64,000 nucleotides of DNA from JBGAKG01 sp044224495 (GCA_044224495.1 JBGAKG010000026.1:1-64000); one strand, 5' to 3'; numbered from the stretch's first letter, positions 1 to 8,462 are shown. Translations and numbers: made by a program. The notes: generated from the sequence alone by a model not told the origin.

Positions 1-51
1 CACGTCCCCACCCCAACCCCAACCCCGTTCACTGGATGGACGCTGACCTCT
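1..51. other. left edge, no feature
   Basis: A short C-rich stretch beyond the 3' end of the first minus-strand gene. I see no gene or clear terminator in it. Confidence 0.4.
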
Positions 52-1383
52 TCACTCCAGCGAGGCGAGGATCGTGCACGCGGCCCTCGTTCGCACGCGG
101 GGATCGTCGTCGGCGAGGATGGGCGCTCCTCGGGCCGCTCGGTGGAGCGCGGAGAGCGCTTGCACCGCCGCGAGCCGTCCGCTCGGGTCGTCGGTCGCCA
201 AATCCGCCTCGATCCAGGCCTGAATCCTCACGTCTCCCGCATCCGCCAGGGCCAAGCGAGCGCGGCGCCCGAGGGCTCCCTTCATCTCCGGGCCAGCGAA
301 GGCGAGGACCTCCTTCGCCGCCGCGTCGTGCACGGCCGTGTCCTTGGATTCGAGCAACCGGACGTACGCCGAGAGCCGGATGTCCAGATCGTCCTCGCAG
401 GTCGTCGCGCGCTTGATCGCCGCCGCCAGATCGGGCTCGTCGATCCGAGCGACCGCCAGTGCGAACATGCGCTCCCGCCGCGGCCCTTCGTCGATCGCCC
501 GGACCAACAGCGCGACCGCGCTCTTCTTGATCTCCGCGTCGAACAGCTGCTGGCTCCGGGGGCGCAAGATGGCCGCCGCCGCCGAGATGACGCCCGGCCC
601 GTGGCCCGCCGCGACGAGCGTGCGCACCGCATCCGCTCCGCCGGTCGCCGCGAGCCCATTCGCCGTGTACGCGATCGCGATGTCTTCGCGTAGCGGATCG
701 TCGGCGGACGTCCACAGATCGCGCAGGCGATTCACCGTCGTCATCCCTCCCCGATCGATCCGCGCGATCGCACGCACGGCCTCGCTCCGGACGATCGGCT
801 CGGGATCGACGCGCGCGGTCTCGAAGAGCGCGTCGAGATCACGCTCGTCCTTCGCGTCCGCCGAAGCCCGCGCCGCCGCCCGCCGCACGCGCGCGCTCGG
901 ATCGACGAGCGCCGCCAGACGCGCATCGCGATCGTCTTCGTCACCCAACGCGCGCGCGCCCACCGCGCGCCACGGGTCGCTCGGATCGTGGAGCCACGCC
1001 TTCGCGCTCGAGATGGAGAGCTCGCCGCCTTCGAACAACGCGAGCGCGGCCTCGGCGCCGGCCTCGTCGTGGATCTTCGCGCGCTCCTCGAGCGCCGAAG
1101 CGACGGCAGGGACGCAGGAGCGGACGTCGTGCACGCGGTCGACCGCCGCGTCGCCTTGAGCTTTGCTGAGCTCGCGCTCGACGACGGCCTTGGCGATCTC
1201 GGCGGCCTCGCCGTCGCTCAGCTTGCCGAGCTTGTGCTTCTCGAGGATGGCGGCCTTCATCGCGGCGTCGTCGCCGCGAGCGGCGGCGCGCGCGGCGGCC
1301 GAGCCGGCACACCCGGTCCCTCCGAGCGCGAGGATGGAGGGAGCGAGAGCCACGAGGCAGACGGCGAGGCGAGCACGACGCAT
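52..1383 (-). CDS. HEAT-repeat lipoprotein, function unknown
   Basis: This 443-residue protein begins with a basic-hydrophobic signal segment ending near Cys25 (LGGTGC), a weak lipobox, so it is probably an exported lipoprotein. From about residue 140 to the C-terminus it consists of Ala/Arg/Asp-rich helical pairs in HEAT style, for example the segments around DPSARVRRAAAR and PEPIVRSEAVRAIAR. Such solenoids usually act as protein-binding scaffolds; no catalytic motif is visible. It is divergent from the lipid kinase at 1434, with only 50 bp between the starts, so the two may share a regulatory region. The HEAT call is confident; the cellular role is unknown. Confidence 0.8.
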   Translation of the reverse strand: MRRARLAVCLVALAPSILALGGTGCAGSAAARAAARGDDAAMKAAILEKHKLGKLSDGEAAEIAKAVVERELSKAQGDAAVDRVHDVRSCVPAVASALEERAKIHDEAGAEAALALFEGGELSISSAKAWLHDPSDPWRAVGARALGDEDDRDARLAALVDPSARVRRAAARASADAKDERDLDALFETARVDPEPIVRSEAVRAIARIDRGGMTTVNRLRDLWTSADDPLREDIAIAYTANGLAATGGADAVRTLVAAGHGPGVISAAAAILRPRSQQLFDAEIKKSAVALLVRAIDEGPRRERMFALAVARIDEPDLAAAIKRATTCEDDLDIRLSAYVRLLESKDTAVHDAAAKEVLAFAGPEMKGALGRRARLALADAGDVRIQAWIEADLATDDPSGRLAAVQALSALHRAARGAPILADDDPRVRTRAACTILASLE

Positions 1384-1433
1384 GGACCGTCAGGGTAGCG
1401 GCGCTCCGCGCCGCGTGCTAGTCGGGCACCGCT

Positions 1434-2381
1434 TTGGCCTCCGCGCGTCGCGTCCACCTCGTCGTCAATCGCCGCGCCCGTCACCTCGTCCAGCACGGTC
1501 CGCTGCTCCGCGTCTACCGCGACTTCGGGTCCAGGCTCGCGCTCCACGAGACCGAGAGCCTGGCCGAGCTCGGGAGCCTCCTCCGCCAGATCAAGGAAGA
1601 CGGCGCGGACGTCGTCCTCTTCGCGGGCGGTGACGGCGCCTACATGGCCGGGGTCACCGCCACGCGCGACGTCTTCGGCGCCGACGCGATGCCCGAGATC
1701 GGGCTCGCCCCGGGCGGCACCGTCAGCACGACGGCACGCAACTGGGGCCTCTCCGGCCCGCTCGAGGACTACGCGCAGCGCCTCCTCGAAGACGTGCTCG
1801 CGGGCGTCTCGCGCACGACCGTGCGCCCCACGCTCCGCGTCGTGGACGACAGCGGCGGGGATCGGGTCGGCTTCATCTGGGGCGCCGGGCTCGTCGCGCG
1901 CTTCTTCGACGCGTACTACGCGCAGCCGCACGCGGGGTACGTCGGTGCGGGGCGCCTCGTCGCCAAGATCTTCTTGGGCTCGCCGTTCGGCGGTCGCCTC
2001 GCGCGGCGCGTGCTGACGCCCGTCCCCTGCTCGATCACGGTCGACGGCCAACGCCAGCGCGCGAACGGGTACTCGCTCATGACCGCGAGCGTGGTGAAGA
2101 ACCTGGGCCTGCACATGCAGGTCCTCTACCGCGCCGGCGAAGATCCCAATTTGGTACACTTCGTCGCGAGCCCGCTCGGGGCCCCCGCGCTCGGGCCGCA
2201 GATGCCGCTCGTCCTCGCGGGCAAGCGCCTCCTCGGCGAGAACCACGTCGACGAGCTCGCCAAAGAAGTCGAGATCGCCTTCCCCGGACCCGACTCGTAC
2301 GTGCTCGACGGCGACGTCTACGGCTGCACCAAGCTCACCGTCACGCCGGGCCCGCCGATCACCGTCGTCAGCCCCGGCTGA
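1434..2381 (+). CDS. diacylglycerol/sphingosine-kinase-like lipid kinase
   Basis: A 315-residue protein of the DAGK catalytic-domain family, which phosphorylates diacylglycerol or related lipids with ATP at the membrane. The nucleotide-binding loop is seen as FAGGDGAYMAG (residues 63-73). It is followed by LAPGGTVSTTARNWG (91-105), equivalent to the family GT-x-N-D-x-AR motif, although Asn-Asp is replaced by Ser-Thr. The start must be TTG at 1434: an in-frame TAG lies at 1419 and no ATG or GTG occurs between. It is divergent from the HEAT lipoprotein and converges on the AhpD-like gene. The family is clear; the exact lipid substrate cannot be told. Confidence 0.85.
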   Translation: MASARRVHLVVNRRARHLVQHGPLLRVYRDFGSRLALHETESLAELGSLLRQIKEDGADVVLFAGGDGAYMAGVTATRDVFGADAMPEIGLAPGGTVSTTARNWGLSGPLEDYAQRLLEDVLAGVSRTTVRPTLRVVDDSGGDRVGFIWGAGLVARFFDAYYAQPHAGYVGAGRLVAKIFLGSPFGGRLARRVLTPVPCSITVDGQRQRANGYSLMTASVVKNLGLHMQVLYRAGEDPNLVHFVASPLGAPALGPQMPLVLAGKRLLGENHVDELAKEVEIAFPGPDSYVLDGDVYGCTKLTVTPGPPITVVSPG

Positions 2382-2421
2382 CCGGGCGCAGGTACCCCTT
2401 CGTGGCGAGGGCGATCACGAC

Positions 2422-2441
2422 GCGCTCGGCAGACCGAGCGC
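2422..2441. repeat. perfect 8-bp inverted repeat between convergent genes
   Basis: GCGCTCGG and CCGAGCGC are separated by four bases. The repeat lies immediately beyond the TGA of the AhpD-like gene and downstream of the lipid kinase. It could act as a hairpin terminator for either gene. It could also be a small palindromic insertion that truncated the AhpD-like reading frame (see findings). There is no T-tract, so a classical intrinsic terminator is not supported. Confidence 0.5.
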
Positions 2442-3002
2442 TCAGCCGTGCGTCGCGTACATCTCGGGATCGTCCGGCGCCGGCGTCGCCAGGCTCTCGA
2501 CGTGGCGTTGTGCTCGGGAGCGAGCCGAAGGCGAGCGACGTGCCGAGAGCGCCCGCATCGCGGGCGCTCTCCACATGCTGAACGCCGCCGCCACGAGGAC
2601 GGCGTCGTGGATCTCGACGTCCGTCGCTCCCGCCGCGCGCGCTGCGCTCACGAGCTCGTCCGGCAAGGGCGCGACCGGGCCGCGCACGGCCGCCGCGAGC
2701 GCGAGGAGGGCGCGCATGCGGGGCGTCTCCGCCGCCGCCGGGCCGCGCTCGAGGACTGCGCTCACCGCAGCCGGCTCGGCGCCGAGCCGCTCGGTGGTGG
2801 CGCGGTGCGAGCGGGTGCAGAAGCGACAGGCGTTCTCCGACGACACGAACGTCGCGATCAGCTCCCGCTCGGTCGGGGTCAACGGCGAAGGTCCACGCAA
2901 CACCTGCTCCGCGAGCGCGAGGAGCGGCGGCGCGGTCTCGGGCCGAAACGCGAACAGCGAGGAGATGCCGGGGATGCCGGGCGGCGTGGGGAGGTGAGGC
3001 AT
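2442..3002 (-). CDS. AhpD-like/carboxymuconolactone decarboxylase family protein with inserted segment
   Basis: This 186-residue protein carries the AhpD-type redox motif E-x2-C-x2-C-x3-H (Glu56, Cys59, Cys62, His66), used in thiol peroxidase chemistry. Its N-terminus (PGIPGISSLFAFRPETA) matches the long subgroup I recall from myxobacteria. In those relatives the helix ending AAF-x-M-Y/W continues directly into NRYVDGLAT. Here 21 residues (145-165) interrupt that junction, and they are encoded by a strongly palindromic DNA segment. The protein then resumes with RHVESLATPAPDDPEMY. The C-terminal few residues expected in the family appear in another frame after the stop. It may be functional with an enlarged loop or may be decaying. 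Confidence 0.75.
   Translation of the reverse strand: MPHLPTPPGIPGISSLFAFRPETAPPLLALAEQVLRGPSPLTPTERELIATFVSSENACRFCTRSHRATTERLGAEPAAVSAVLERGPAAAETPRMRALLALAAAVRGPVAPLPDELVSAARAAGATDVEIHDAVLVAAAFSMWRAPAMRALSARRSPSARSRAQRHVESLATPAPDDPEMYATHG
2508..2570 (-). repeat. in-frame palindromic insertion inside the AhpD-like gene
   Basis: A 60-63-bp segment encodes residues 145-165, which are absent from the family pattern as I recall it. It includes most of a perfect 12-bp inverted repeat at 2545-2571 (arms GAGAGCGCCCGC and its complement, 3-base loop) and a second, looser repeat around 2515-2540 (CTCGGGAGCGAGCC, GGCGAGCG). The insertion keeps the reading frame. This behaviour resembles the protein-coding palindromic elements known from Rickettsia, but no other copy is seen in this window. 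Confidence 0.55.
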
Positions 3003-3018
3003 CCCCCGAGGCTAGAGG

Positions 3019-3399
3019 TCAAACGTACCGGGCGACCAGCGCTTCCAGGAACGTGGTCGCCACGCTCACGATGAACGCCGCGATCAGCGCTCGAACCAAG
3101 CTCTTCACCTGAATGCGCTGGGTCACCATGCTGGTGAGCTTGAGCAGGAGCGCGAGCACCACGACCCGCGCGAGGAACCCGAGCGACACCTGGAAGAAGA
3201 TCCCCAGCGCCGCCGCCGCGAAATGGAGCAGGTAGCTCGCGACCCACGCGACGCCGGCGAAGATGGCCGACGCGACGAAGTGACCGACGATGCCGCCGCG
3301 GATCGACACGCCGGGGGTGAGCCACGCCCCGATCGTCAGCGCCACGGTCAAGATGACCCACGAGAGGAGCAGGTGCGGTACCGAGTGGAAGTCGAGCAT
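3019..3399 (-). CDS. small four-helix membrane protein, holin superfamily IV-like (PF04020 type)
   Basis: From the internal ATG at 3399 the product is 126 residues with four hydrophobic stretches and little else, in the pattern of the YvlD/holin superfamily IV proteins. The opening MLDFHSVPHLLLSW and the PGVSIRGG loop after the first helix are typical. The open frame extends upstream to a GTG at 3468, but that extension is Arg/Gly-rich and unlike the family. The gene is divergent from the cytochrome gene at 3489. Members are inner-membrane proteins of unknown function. Confidence 0.7.
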   Translation of the reverse strand: MLDFHSVPHLLLSWVILTVALTIGAWLTPGVSIRGGIVGHFVASAIFAGVAWVASYLLHFAAAALGIFFQVSLGFLARVVVLALLLKLTSMVTQRIQVKSLVRALIAAFIVSVATTFLEALVARYV

Positions 3400-3488
3400 T
3401 CGTCGCGGCCAAGGTAACCACGGTCCCGAGCCGCGCTCGCGTCGACCGGCCTTGACGGCGCGCCCCACGGCGTAGATGGTTCGAGCCG

Positions 3489-4556
3489 TTGCTCCGACGT
3501 CTCCTCCTTCCGATGCTCCTCGGGGTCGCTGCGCTCTTGGCGTGCAAGCGGACCGAGCCCACGCCCACGCCGCGCCCCGTTCCGCCCGCCGAGCACGGCG
3601 CGGTCATCTACGCGAAGATGTGCGCGGTCTGCCACGGCGCCGCCGGCGAGGGCTACAAGGCGGACGAAGCGACGGCGCTCGCGCACCCGGACTTCCTCGC
3701 CGCCGCCACCGACGACTACCTGCGCACGGCCATCACGAACGGTCGCAGCGGGACGACGATGTCGTCGTGGGGCGCCGCGCGCGGCGGCCCGCTCGCGCCG
3801 AGCGACGTCAACGACGTCATCGCGTTCATCCGCACTTGGGACGATCCGAAGACCCCGCGCGCGGTGCTGGACGACAAGGCGCCCGCCGGGGATGCGCTCC
3901 GCGCGCAGGAGCTCTTCGACAAGGAGTGCGTGAAGTGCCACGGCGTGCACGGCACCGCGGGCCCGAACGTCCACATCGGCTCCCCCGAGTTCCTCACCAG
4001 CGCGTCGAACGGCTTCCTCCGCAACGCGATCAAGAAGGGGCGCGTCGGCACGCCGATGCCCGCGTTCGAAGCGACCCTCGGCGACGAGAAGGTCGAAGAC
4101 CTCGTGACGCTCCTCCGCAGCTGGGAGGCGCCCCCGGTCACGCACTACGCGGCGAACCCGCCTCCGATCCCGCTCGGGCCGGTGCCGCTCAACCCCAAGG
4201 GCCCGGAGCCGATCGGCTTCAAGAACGAGCCGGAGACCACCCCGGCCGACGTCATCAAGGCGCAGCTCGACAAGGGCGCGAAGATGGCGATCCTCGATGC
4301 GCGCGCGCCGCCCGACTACACCACCGAGCACATCACTGGCGCCGTCAGCGTGCCGTTCTACGAGCCGGATCCGTATTTCTCGAAGCTCCCGAAGGACGCG
4401 TGGCTGGTCTGCTACTGCTCGTGCCCGCACGCCGAGTCGGGCACGCTCGCGCGCAAGCTCAGCGCGGCGGGCTTCAAGAAGGTGACGGTCCTCGACGAGG
4501 GCCTCGGAGTCTGGAAGTCACGCAAGTACCCGACGAGCACGGGCGAGAAGCCCTGA
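3489..4556 (+). CDS. diheme cytochrome c-rhodanese fusion lipoprotein
   Basis: This 355-residue protein has a lipoprotein signal (LLAC, Cys19) and two class I cytochrome c modules with heme-binding CAVCH (45-49) and CVKCH (147-151). Possible axial methionines are at 91 and 190. A C-terminal rhodanese-like module (about 250-350) follows, with the usual ILDAR...EHITGAVSVPF segment. The putative sulfur-carrying loop, LVCYCSCPHAESG, has three cysteines (308, 310, 312), of which Cys310 sits at the normal catalytic position. It likely sits outside the inner membrane and couples electron transfer with sulfur or thiol chemistry; that role is inferred only from the domains. Confidence 0.85.
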   Translation: MLRRLLLPMLLGVAALLACKRTEPTPTPRPVPPAEHGAVIYAKMCAVCHGAAGEGYKADEATALAHPDFLAAATDDYLRTAITNGRSGTTMSSWGAARGGPLAPSDVNDVIAFIRTWDDPKTPRAVLDDKAPAGDALRAQELFDKECVKCHGVHGTAGPNVHIGSPEFLTSASNGFLRNAIKKGRVGTPMPAFEATLGDEKVEDLVTLLRSWEAPPVTHYAANPPPIPLGPVPLNPKGPEPIGFKNEPETTPADVIKAQLDKGAKMAILDARAPPDYTTEHITGAVSVPFYEPDPYFSKLPKDAWLVCYCSCPHAESGTLARKLSAAGFKKVTVLDEGLGVWKSRKYPTSTGEKP

Positions 4557-4579
4557 GCGTCGCGCGAGAGGAGCACGCC

Positions 4580-5362
4580 ATGAAGGATCGCGTCGTCGTC
4601 GTCACCGGAGCGAGCGCCGGCATCGGGGCCGCGCTCGCGGAGGTCGTGGGCCAGCGCGGTGGGCGGCCGGTCCTGCTCGCGCGCCGTGCCGCCGAGCTCG
4701 AGGCGGCGCGCGCCGCCTCCGGTCCCCACGCGCGCGCGTACACGTGCGACGTCACCCAGCGCGCCGAGGTGAACGCCACCTGCGCCAAGATCCTCGCCGA
4801 CATGGGCGGGATCGACGTGTGGGTCAACAACGCCGGCCGCGGCATCTCGCGCGCCCCCTCGGCGCTCACGGACGAGGACATCGACGAGATGGTCCTCGTG
4901 AACGTGAAGTCGGTGCTCTACGGCATCCAGGCGGTGCTCCCGCATTTCCGCGAGCGCGGGCGCGGGCAGATCATCAACGTGTCGTCGATGCTGGGTCGCC
5001 TCCCGCTCGCGCCGATCCGCTCCGCGTACGTCGCCTCGAAGCACGCGCTCAACGGGCTCACGGCGTGCCTCCGCATGGAGCTCCGCGACAGCGCGCCGGG
5101 CGTCGTCGTCACCTCCGTCCACCCGGGCGTCGTCGCGACGGAGTTCGGGCTCAAGTCGCTCCACGGCGGGATGGACTCGCGCAAGTTCCCGGGCGCGCAG
5201 TCCGCCGCCGAGGTGGCCGCCGTCATCGCCGACGCGATCGAGAAACCGAGCGCGGACGTCTACACGCGGCCCGGTGCACGCGAGATGGTCGCTTCCTACT
5301 TCGCAGCGGAGGACATGGGCGCGGCCGAGTCCAAGCCACCGTTCTTCAGCGGCCCGCGCTGA
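4580..5362 (+). CDS. short-chain dehydrogenase/reductase (SDR)
   Basis: A 260-residue classical SDR. The NAD(P)-binding motif TGASAGIG is at 9-16, NNAG at 83-86, the catalytic Ser near 135-136, and Y-x3-K at Tyr150/Lys154. The start is ATG 4580, with a GAGAGGAG Shine-Dalgarno sequence just upstream, so a much longer open frame in this phase is not the gene. It lies 23 bp after the cytochrome-rhodanese gene and may be co-transcribed. Its 3' end overlaps the convergent hydrolase lipoprotein by about 67 bp. The substrate is unknown. Confidence 0.9.
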   Translation: MKDRVVVVTGASAGIGAALAEVVGQRGGRPVLLARRAAELEAARAASGPHARAYTCDVTQRAEVNATCAKILADMGGIDVWVNNAGRGISRAPSALTDEDIDEMVLVNVKSVLYGIQAVLPHFRERGRGQIINVSSMLGRLPLAPIRSAYVASKHALNGLTACLRMELRDSAPGVVVTSVHPGVVATEFGLKSLHGGMDSRKFPGAQSAAEVAAVIADAIEKPSADVYTRPGAREMVASYFAAEDMGAAESKPPFFSGPR

Positions 5363-6147
5363 CCTTCCAAGAAGTCGAACGCCTCGCCGAAGAGGTGCTC
5401 GCCGTCGGTGACGTTGCCGTGCGTGCACTTCGGCATCTCGAGGTAGATCGCCGGCACCCCGATCGTCGTCAGACCGTCGCGCGCCGCCTTCATCCGATAC
5501 GGGACGTCGAGCGAGCACGACATCGCGACGACCGCCTCCGCCTTCTTCATCCGCGTCGGCGTCGGGTCCTCGGGGGGCGCGATCAAGACCAAGCGCGGGA
5601 AGCGCTCCGGCCAGCGCTCGTGGAGCATCTGCGCGATCGAGGCGCCCGCCGAGTAGCCCACGAGCGTGAAACCCTCGGGCGGCGCATCCGCGCCCACCGC
5701 GGCGAGCGCCGCATCGAGGCGCGCTCGTTGGAGCGGCGCGCTCCACGTGAACGAGTGGAACCCCGAGTCCGGCGCGCCGCACGGTTGATCGCCGTCGATC
5801 GCGACGACACCGCCGTGCGCGCGCGCGGTCTCGGGGAACGCGAGCAGGTACGCATACGCGTTCGAGCAGAGCCCAGGCAGGAACAAGATCCGCGCGGCGT
5901 GCCCGGTGGGCGCCCGCACGAACGACGCCGGCGAGTCCTTCGGGACGTCGGCCCGTTCCACCGTGGCGGGCCCCAGCGCTTCGCGCTCCAGTGCGACCTC
6001 CGCTCGGGCCGGCGCCGAAGCGACCGCCGAAGGCGCCAGCGGCTCGGCCCGAATCGCGGCGGGCGCCGACGTGGAGCGCCGATCGCAGGCGACGAGGAGG
6101 AGCGCGAGGAGGAGGAGGAAAAGGAGCGTCCGAGGGAGCATGCCCAT
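5296..6147 (-). CDS. alpha/beta-hydrolase lipoprotein
   Basis: This 283-residue protein has a long Leu-rich signal peptide ending in LLVAC (Cys21), so it is a predicted lipoprotein. An Ala/Pro-rich linker leads to an alpha/beta-hydrolase domain. LFLPGLCSN forms the oxyanion region, GYSAG (164-168) places the nucleophile at Ser166, and a His at 243 (CTHGN) is a plausible catalytic base. The substrate cannot be deduced; an esterase or peptidase is likely. The 3' end overlaps the convergent SDR gene by about 67 bp, an unusually large coding overlap supported by clear protein signatures in both. Confidence 0.8.
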   Translation of the reverse strand: MGMLPRTLLFLLLLALLLVACDRRSTSAPAAIRAEPLAPSAVASAPARAEVALEREALGPATVERADVPKDSPASFVRAPTGHAARILFLPGLCSNAYAYLLAFPETARAHGGVVAIDGDQPCGAPDSGFHSFTWSAPLQRARLDAALAAVGADAPPEGFTLVGYSAGASIAQMLHERWPERFPRLVLIAPPEDPTPTRMKKAEAVVAMSCSLDVPYRMKAARDGLTTIGVPAIYLEMPKCTHGNVTDGEHLFGEAFDFLEGQRGPLKNGGLDSAAPMSSAAK

Positions 6148-6247
6148 CCATCCCCGGGAGCCGCCGGAGTGTGACCGCGGCCACCCGCGCGAACGGAAGA
6201 ATCTCGGTCACACTTTTCGGCCCTCGGCCGACCAGGGACGAGAGAAC

Positions 6248-7216
6248 ATGGAATCGCTCATGGCGGCCTCGCCCTTGCGCCGAAAGCTCCTCGCCGACCC
6301 GGCCCTGAACGAACGGCTCACCCGCTTCGTTCGGGCGAAGCTCGGCGACAGCGACGCGGGCGACGTGGTCCAGGCCACCTTGACCGAGGCCCTCGCAGCG
6401 AAGAGCGCGCCCGAATCCGAAGAGGAGCTCACGCGCTGGGTGTTCGGCATCGCCCGCCACGAGATCGCGGACCACTTCCGCAAGCGGCGGCGCGAAGTCC
6501 CCGCCGACCTCGAGGACCACGACGAGGGCGAACCGCCGCCGTCGGGGAACGCGACCGGGCTGATGCGCTGGGCCGAGCGCGAGCTCCCTCCCGGCTCCGA
6601 GAACCAGAAGACGCTCGAGTGGATGATGCGCGAGGGCGAAGGCGAAAAGCTCGAGCACATTGCGGAGGAGAGCAACGTCCCTCCCGCGCGCGTGCGGAAG
6701 CGCGTCTCGCGGCTGCGCCAGCATTTCCGGCTCCGCTGGGCCGCTGCGATCGCAGCCGCCGTCGTCGCGATCGTCCTCATCGTGCTCGCGCTGCGCCGGC
6801 GCGAGGGCGACATCGTCGCGCCCCTCCCGCCGCGCGAGACCGCACCGCTTCCGTCGATCGTCCCGGCGCCGTCGCCGGAGCAGCGCGCGAACGACCTCCG
6901 CGAGCTCGCGTTCGACGACTGCGCGCACGACCGCTGGCAGACCTGCGTCGATCGGCTCGACGAAGCCAAGGGGCTCGACCCCGCCGGCGACACGACCGAA
7001 CGCGTGCAGAATGCACGCAAAGCGGCGACGAAGGCGCTCGCCCCGCAGCCCAGCACGCCCCCCGCGCCGACCAGCGCTCCGCCACCGCCGCCGACGGTGA
7101 CGGCGATCCCCACCGCGACCCCGACCGCGCCCCGGACCACGACCGTCGTGCCGACGGCCACCGCGCCCCCGCGCTCCAGCGGCACCAGCCTGCCCTCCCC
7201 GGCCGGATCGGAGTGA
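6248..7216 (+). CDS. ECF-type sigma-70 factor with C-terminal transmembrane tail
   Basis: This 322-residue protein begins with a sigma-70 region 2-like segment (about 20-82; DAGDVVQATLTEAL, then TRWVFGIARHEIADHFRKRRRE). A region 4-like helix-turn-helix follows (about 120-162; GEKLEHIAEESNVPPARVRKRV). Immediately after it comes a strong transmembrane helix (about 164-182) and a roughly 140-residue tail with a small helical segment and a Pro/Thr-rich end. ATG 6248 is used because the region 2 homology begins just after it. The factor appears tethered to the membrane, so activity may depend on release or on signals sensed by the tail. No separate anti-sigma gene is adjacent. Confidence 0.75.
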   Translation: MESLMAASPLRRKLLADPALNERLTRFVRAKLGDSDAGDVVQATLTEALAAKSAPESEEELTRWVFGIARHEIADHFRKRRREVPADLEDHDEGEPPPSGNATGLMRWAERELPPGSENQKTLEWMMREGEGEKLEHIAEESNVPPARVRKRVSRLRQHFRLRWAAAIAAAVVAIVLIVLALRRREGDIVAPLPPRETAPLPSIVPAPSPEQRANDLRELAFDDCAHDRWQTCVDRLDEAKGLDPAGDTTERVQNARKAATKALAPQPSTPPAPTSAPPPPPTVTAIPTATPTAPRTTTVVPTATAPPRSSGTSLPSPAGSE

Positions 7217-7265
7217 TCGCCGAACATTTTGGATGAAGTCGGGGTCCTCGTCCGTACAACGCGGT

Positions 7266-8462
7266 ATGCGCTTCTTGCGGCTCGCGGCGATCGGGGGGAT
7301 TGCAGCCCTCGCAGCCACCTTCTCCCACACGCCCTCCGCGGTGGCCGCGCCGATGAGCACCGATCTCGCGACGGTCCGAAGCGACGCGACGACGATCGTG
7401 CTCGGCACCGTGCGCTGGGTCAGCGTCCCGACACCGGGTGCCGGCGTCACCGCGACGGCGAAGTACTCCCTGATGATCACGGTGGACGCGACACTGCGGG
7501 GAACCGCTCCGGCCGTGCTCGCGGTCGACGAATCGCCCGACGGTCACGTCACGGTCGATGGCGAGCGCGTCGTCGCGTTCGTCGACGCGAAGAACCGTCT
7601 GCGTTGGGTCGGGCGCAAGATCGCGGGGCCCGATCTCGAGCACGGCGTGCTCCAGCTCTCGGGGTTCTTCGACTTCAACGCCCACCTCGTGCGGCCGAGC
7701 ATGATGACGCTGCCGCAGCTCAAGGGGTACCTCGCGACGGGAAACCTCCACACCAACGTCGCGGCGACGATCGCGTTCCCCGACGGGCACGGCGGGCTCC
7801 GGCCCTCCACCCGTCACCTCGGGCTCGACTGGGACCCGTTCACGCGCGTCGGCACCATCAGCGGCTTCACGCCCGACTGTCTGTCGCTCAACACCGTGTT
7901 CGGGATGGAGTGGGGGAAGATCGAGCTCGTCTTCACCGACACGTGCCACTACGGCACCCTCTCGCGCGAGCTCACGCTGGAGGGCGAGCCCACCGGCGTG
8001 GATGCGAGCGGCGCGATCACGGCCGACCTCGTCCCCACCCGCCCGCTCCTCGCGGAGAGCGAGTTCGATCCGTTCGTGACCGACGGGCACGTGAGCGACG
8101 TGCATCGCGTGGTCCGCGTCACGCTCTCCGACGGGAGCGCGTGGTCGTGGCGCCTCGGCGACGCGCTCGTCGATCCGGGCGGCAAGGTCCGCGCGTCCGG
8201 CGGCGCAGGCAGCAGCATCGCCGACAAGTCGACGGCCACGGGTCACTTCACCGTCGCGGAGTCCTACTGGACCTTCGCTGACGTGACGCTCCGACTGTCG
8301 AAGACGACGAGCACGACCTCCGGCCATGTCGACTCGCTCGGCAACGATCTCAGCATCGTCGGCGCCGTCGACGCCGGCGGATGGACGTGCAGCTTCACGA
8401 GGGGCGGGACCACGGTCCCCTGCACCCTCCGCCGCGACGCCCCCGTCATCGTGCGGCGTTGA
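7266..8462 (+). CDS. secreted protein of unknown function
   Basis: From ATG 7266 the product is 398 residues with a clear Sec signal peptide (MRFLRLAAIGG... ending near AVAAP). An in-frame upstream ATG at 7233 would add 11 residues. The mature protein is rich in beta-strand-like segments, with a few cysteines near the C-terminus (WTCSF, VPCTL). I do not recognise a family or catalytic motif. It follows the sigma-factor gene on the same strand after about 50 bp, so it could be one of its targets, but this is only positional. Confidence 0.65.
   Translation: MRFLRLAAIGGIAALAATFSHTPSAVAAPMSTDLATVRSDATTIVLGTVRWVSVPTPGAGVTATAKYSLMITVDATLRGTAPAVLAVDESPDGHVTVDGERVVAFVDAKNRLRWVGRKIAGPDLEHGVLQLSGFFDFNAHLVRPSMMTLPQLKGYLATGNLHTNVAATIAFPDGHGGLRPSTRHLGLDWDPFTRVGTISGFTPDCLSLNTVFGMEWGKIELVFTDTCHYGTLSRELTLEGEPTGVDASGAITADLVPTRPLLAESEFDPFVTDGHVSDVHRVVRVTLSDGSAWSWRLGDALVDPGGKVRASGGAGSSIADKSTATGHFTVAESYWTFADVTLRLSKTTSTTSGHVDSLGNDLSIVGAVDAGGWTCSFTRGGTTVPCTLRRDAPVIVRR

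Noticed and set aside
4412..7480. A 1022-codon open frame on the minus strand spanning the SDR, hydrolase and sigma-factor genes
   Set aside because: Its translation is Arg/Gly/Ala-biased without domains, and it runs antisense or out of frame to genes with clear motifs. Long spurious frames are expected at this GC content.
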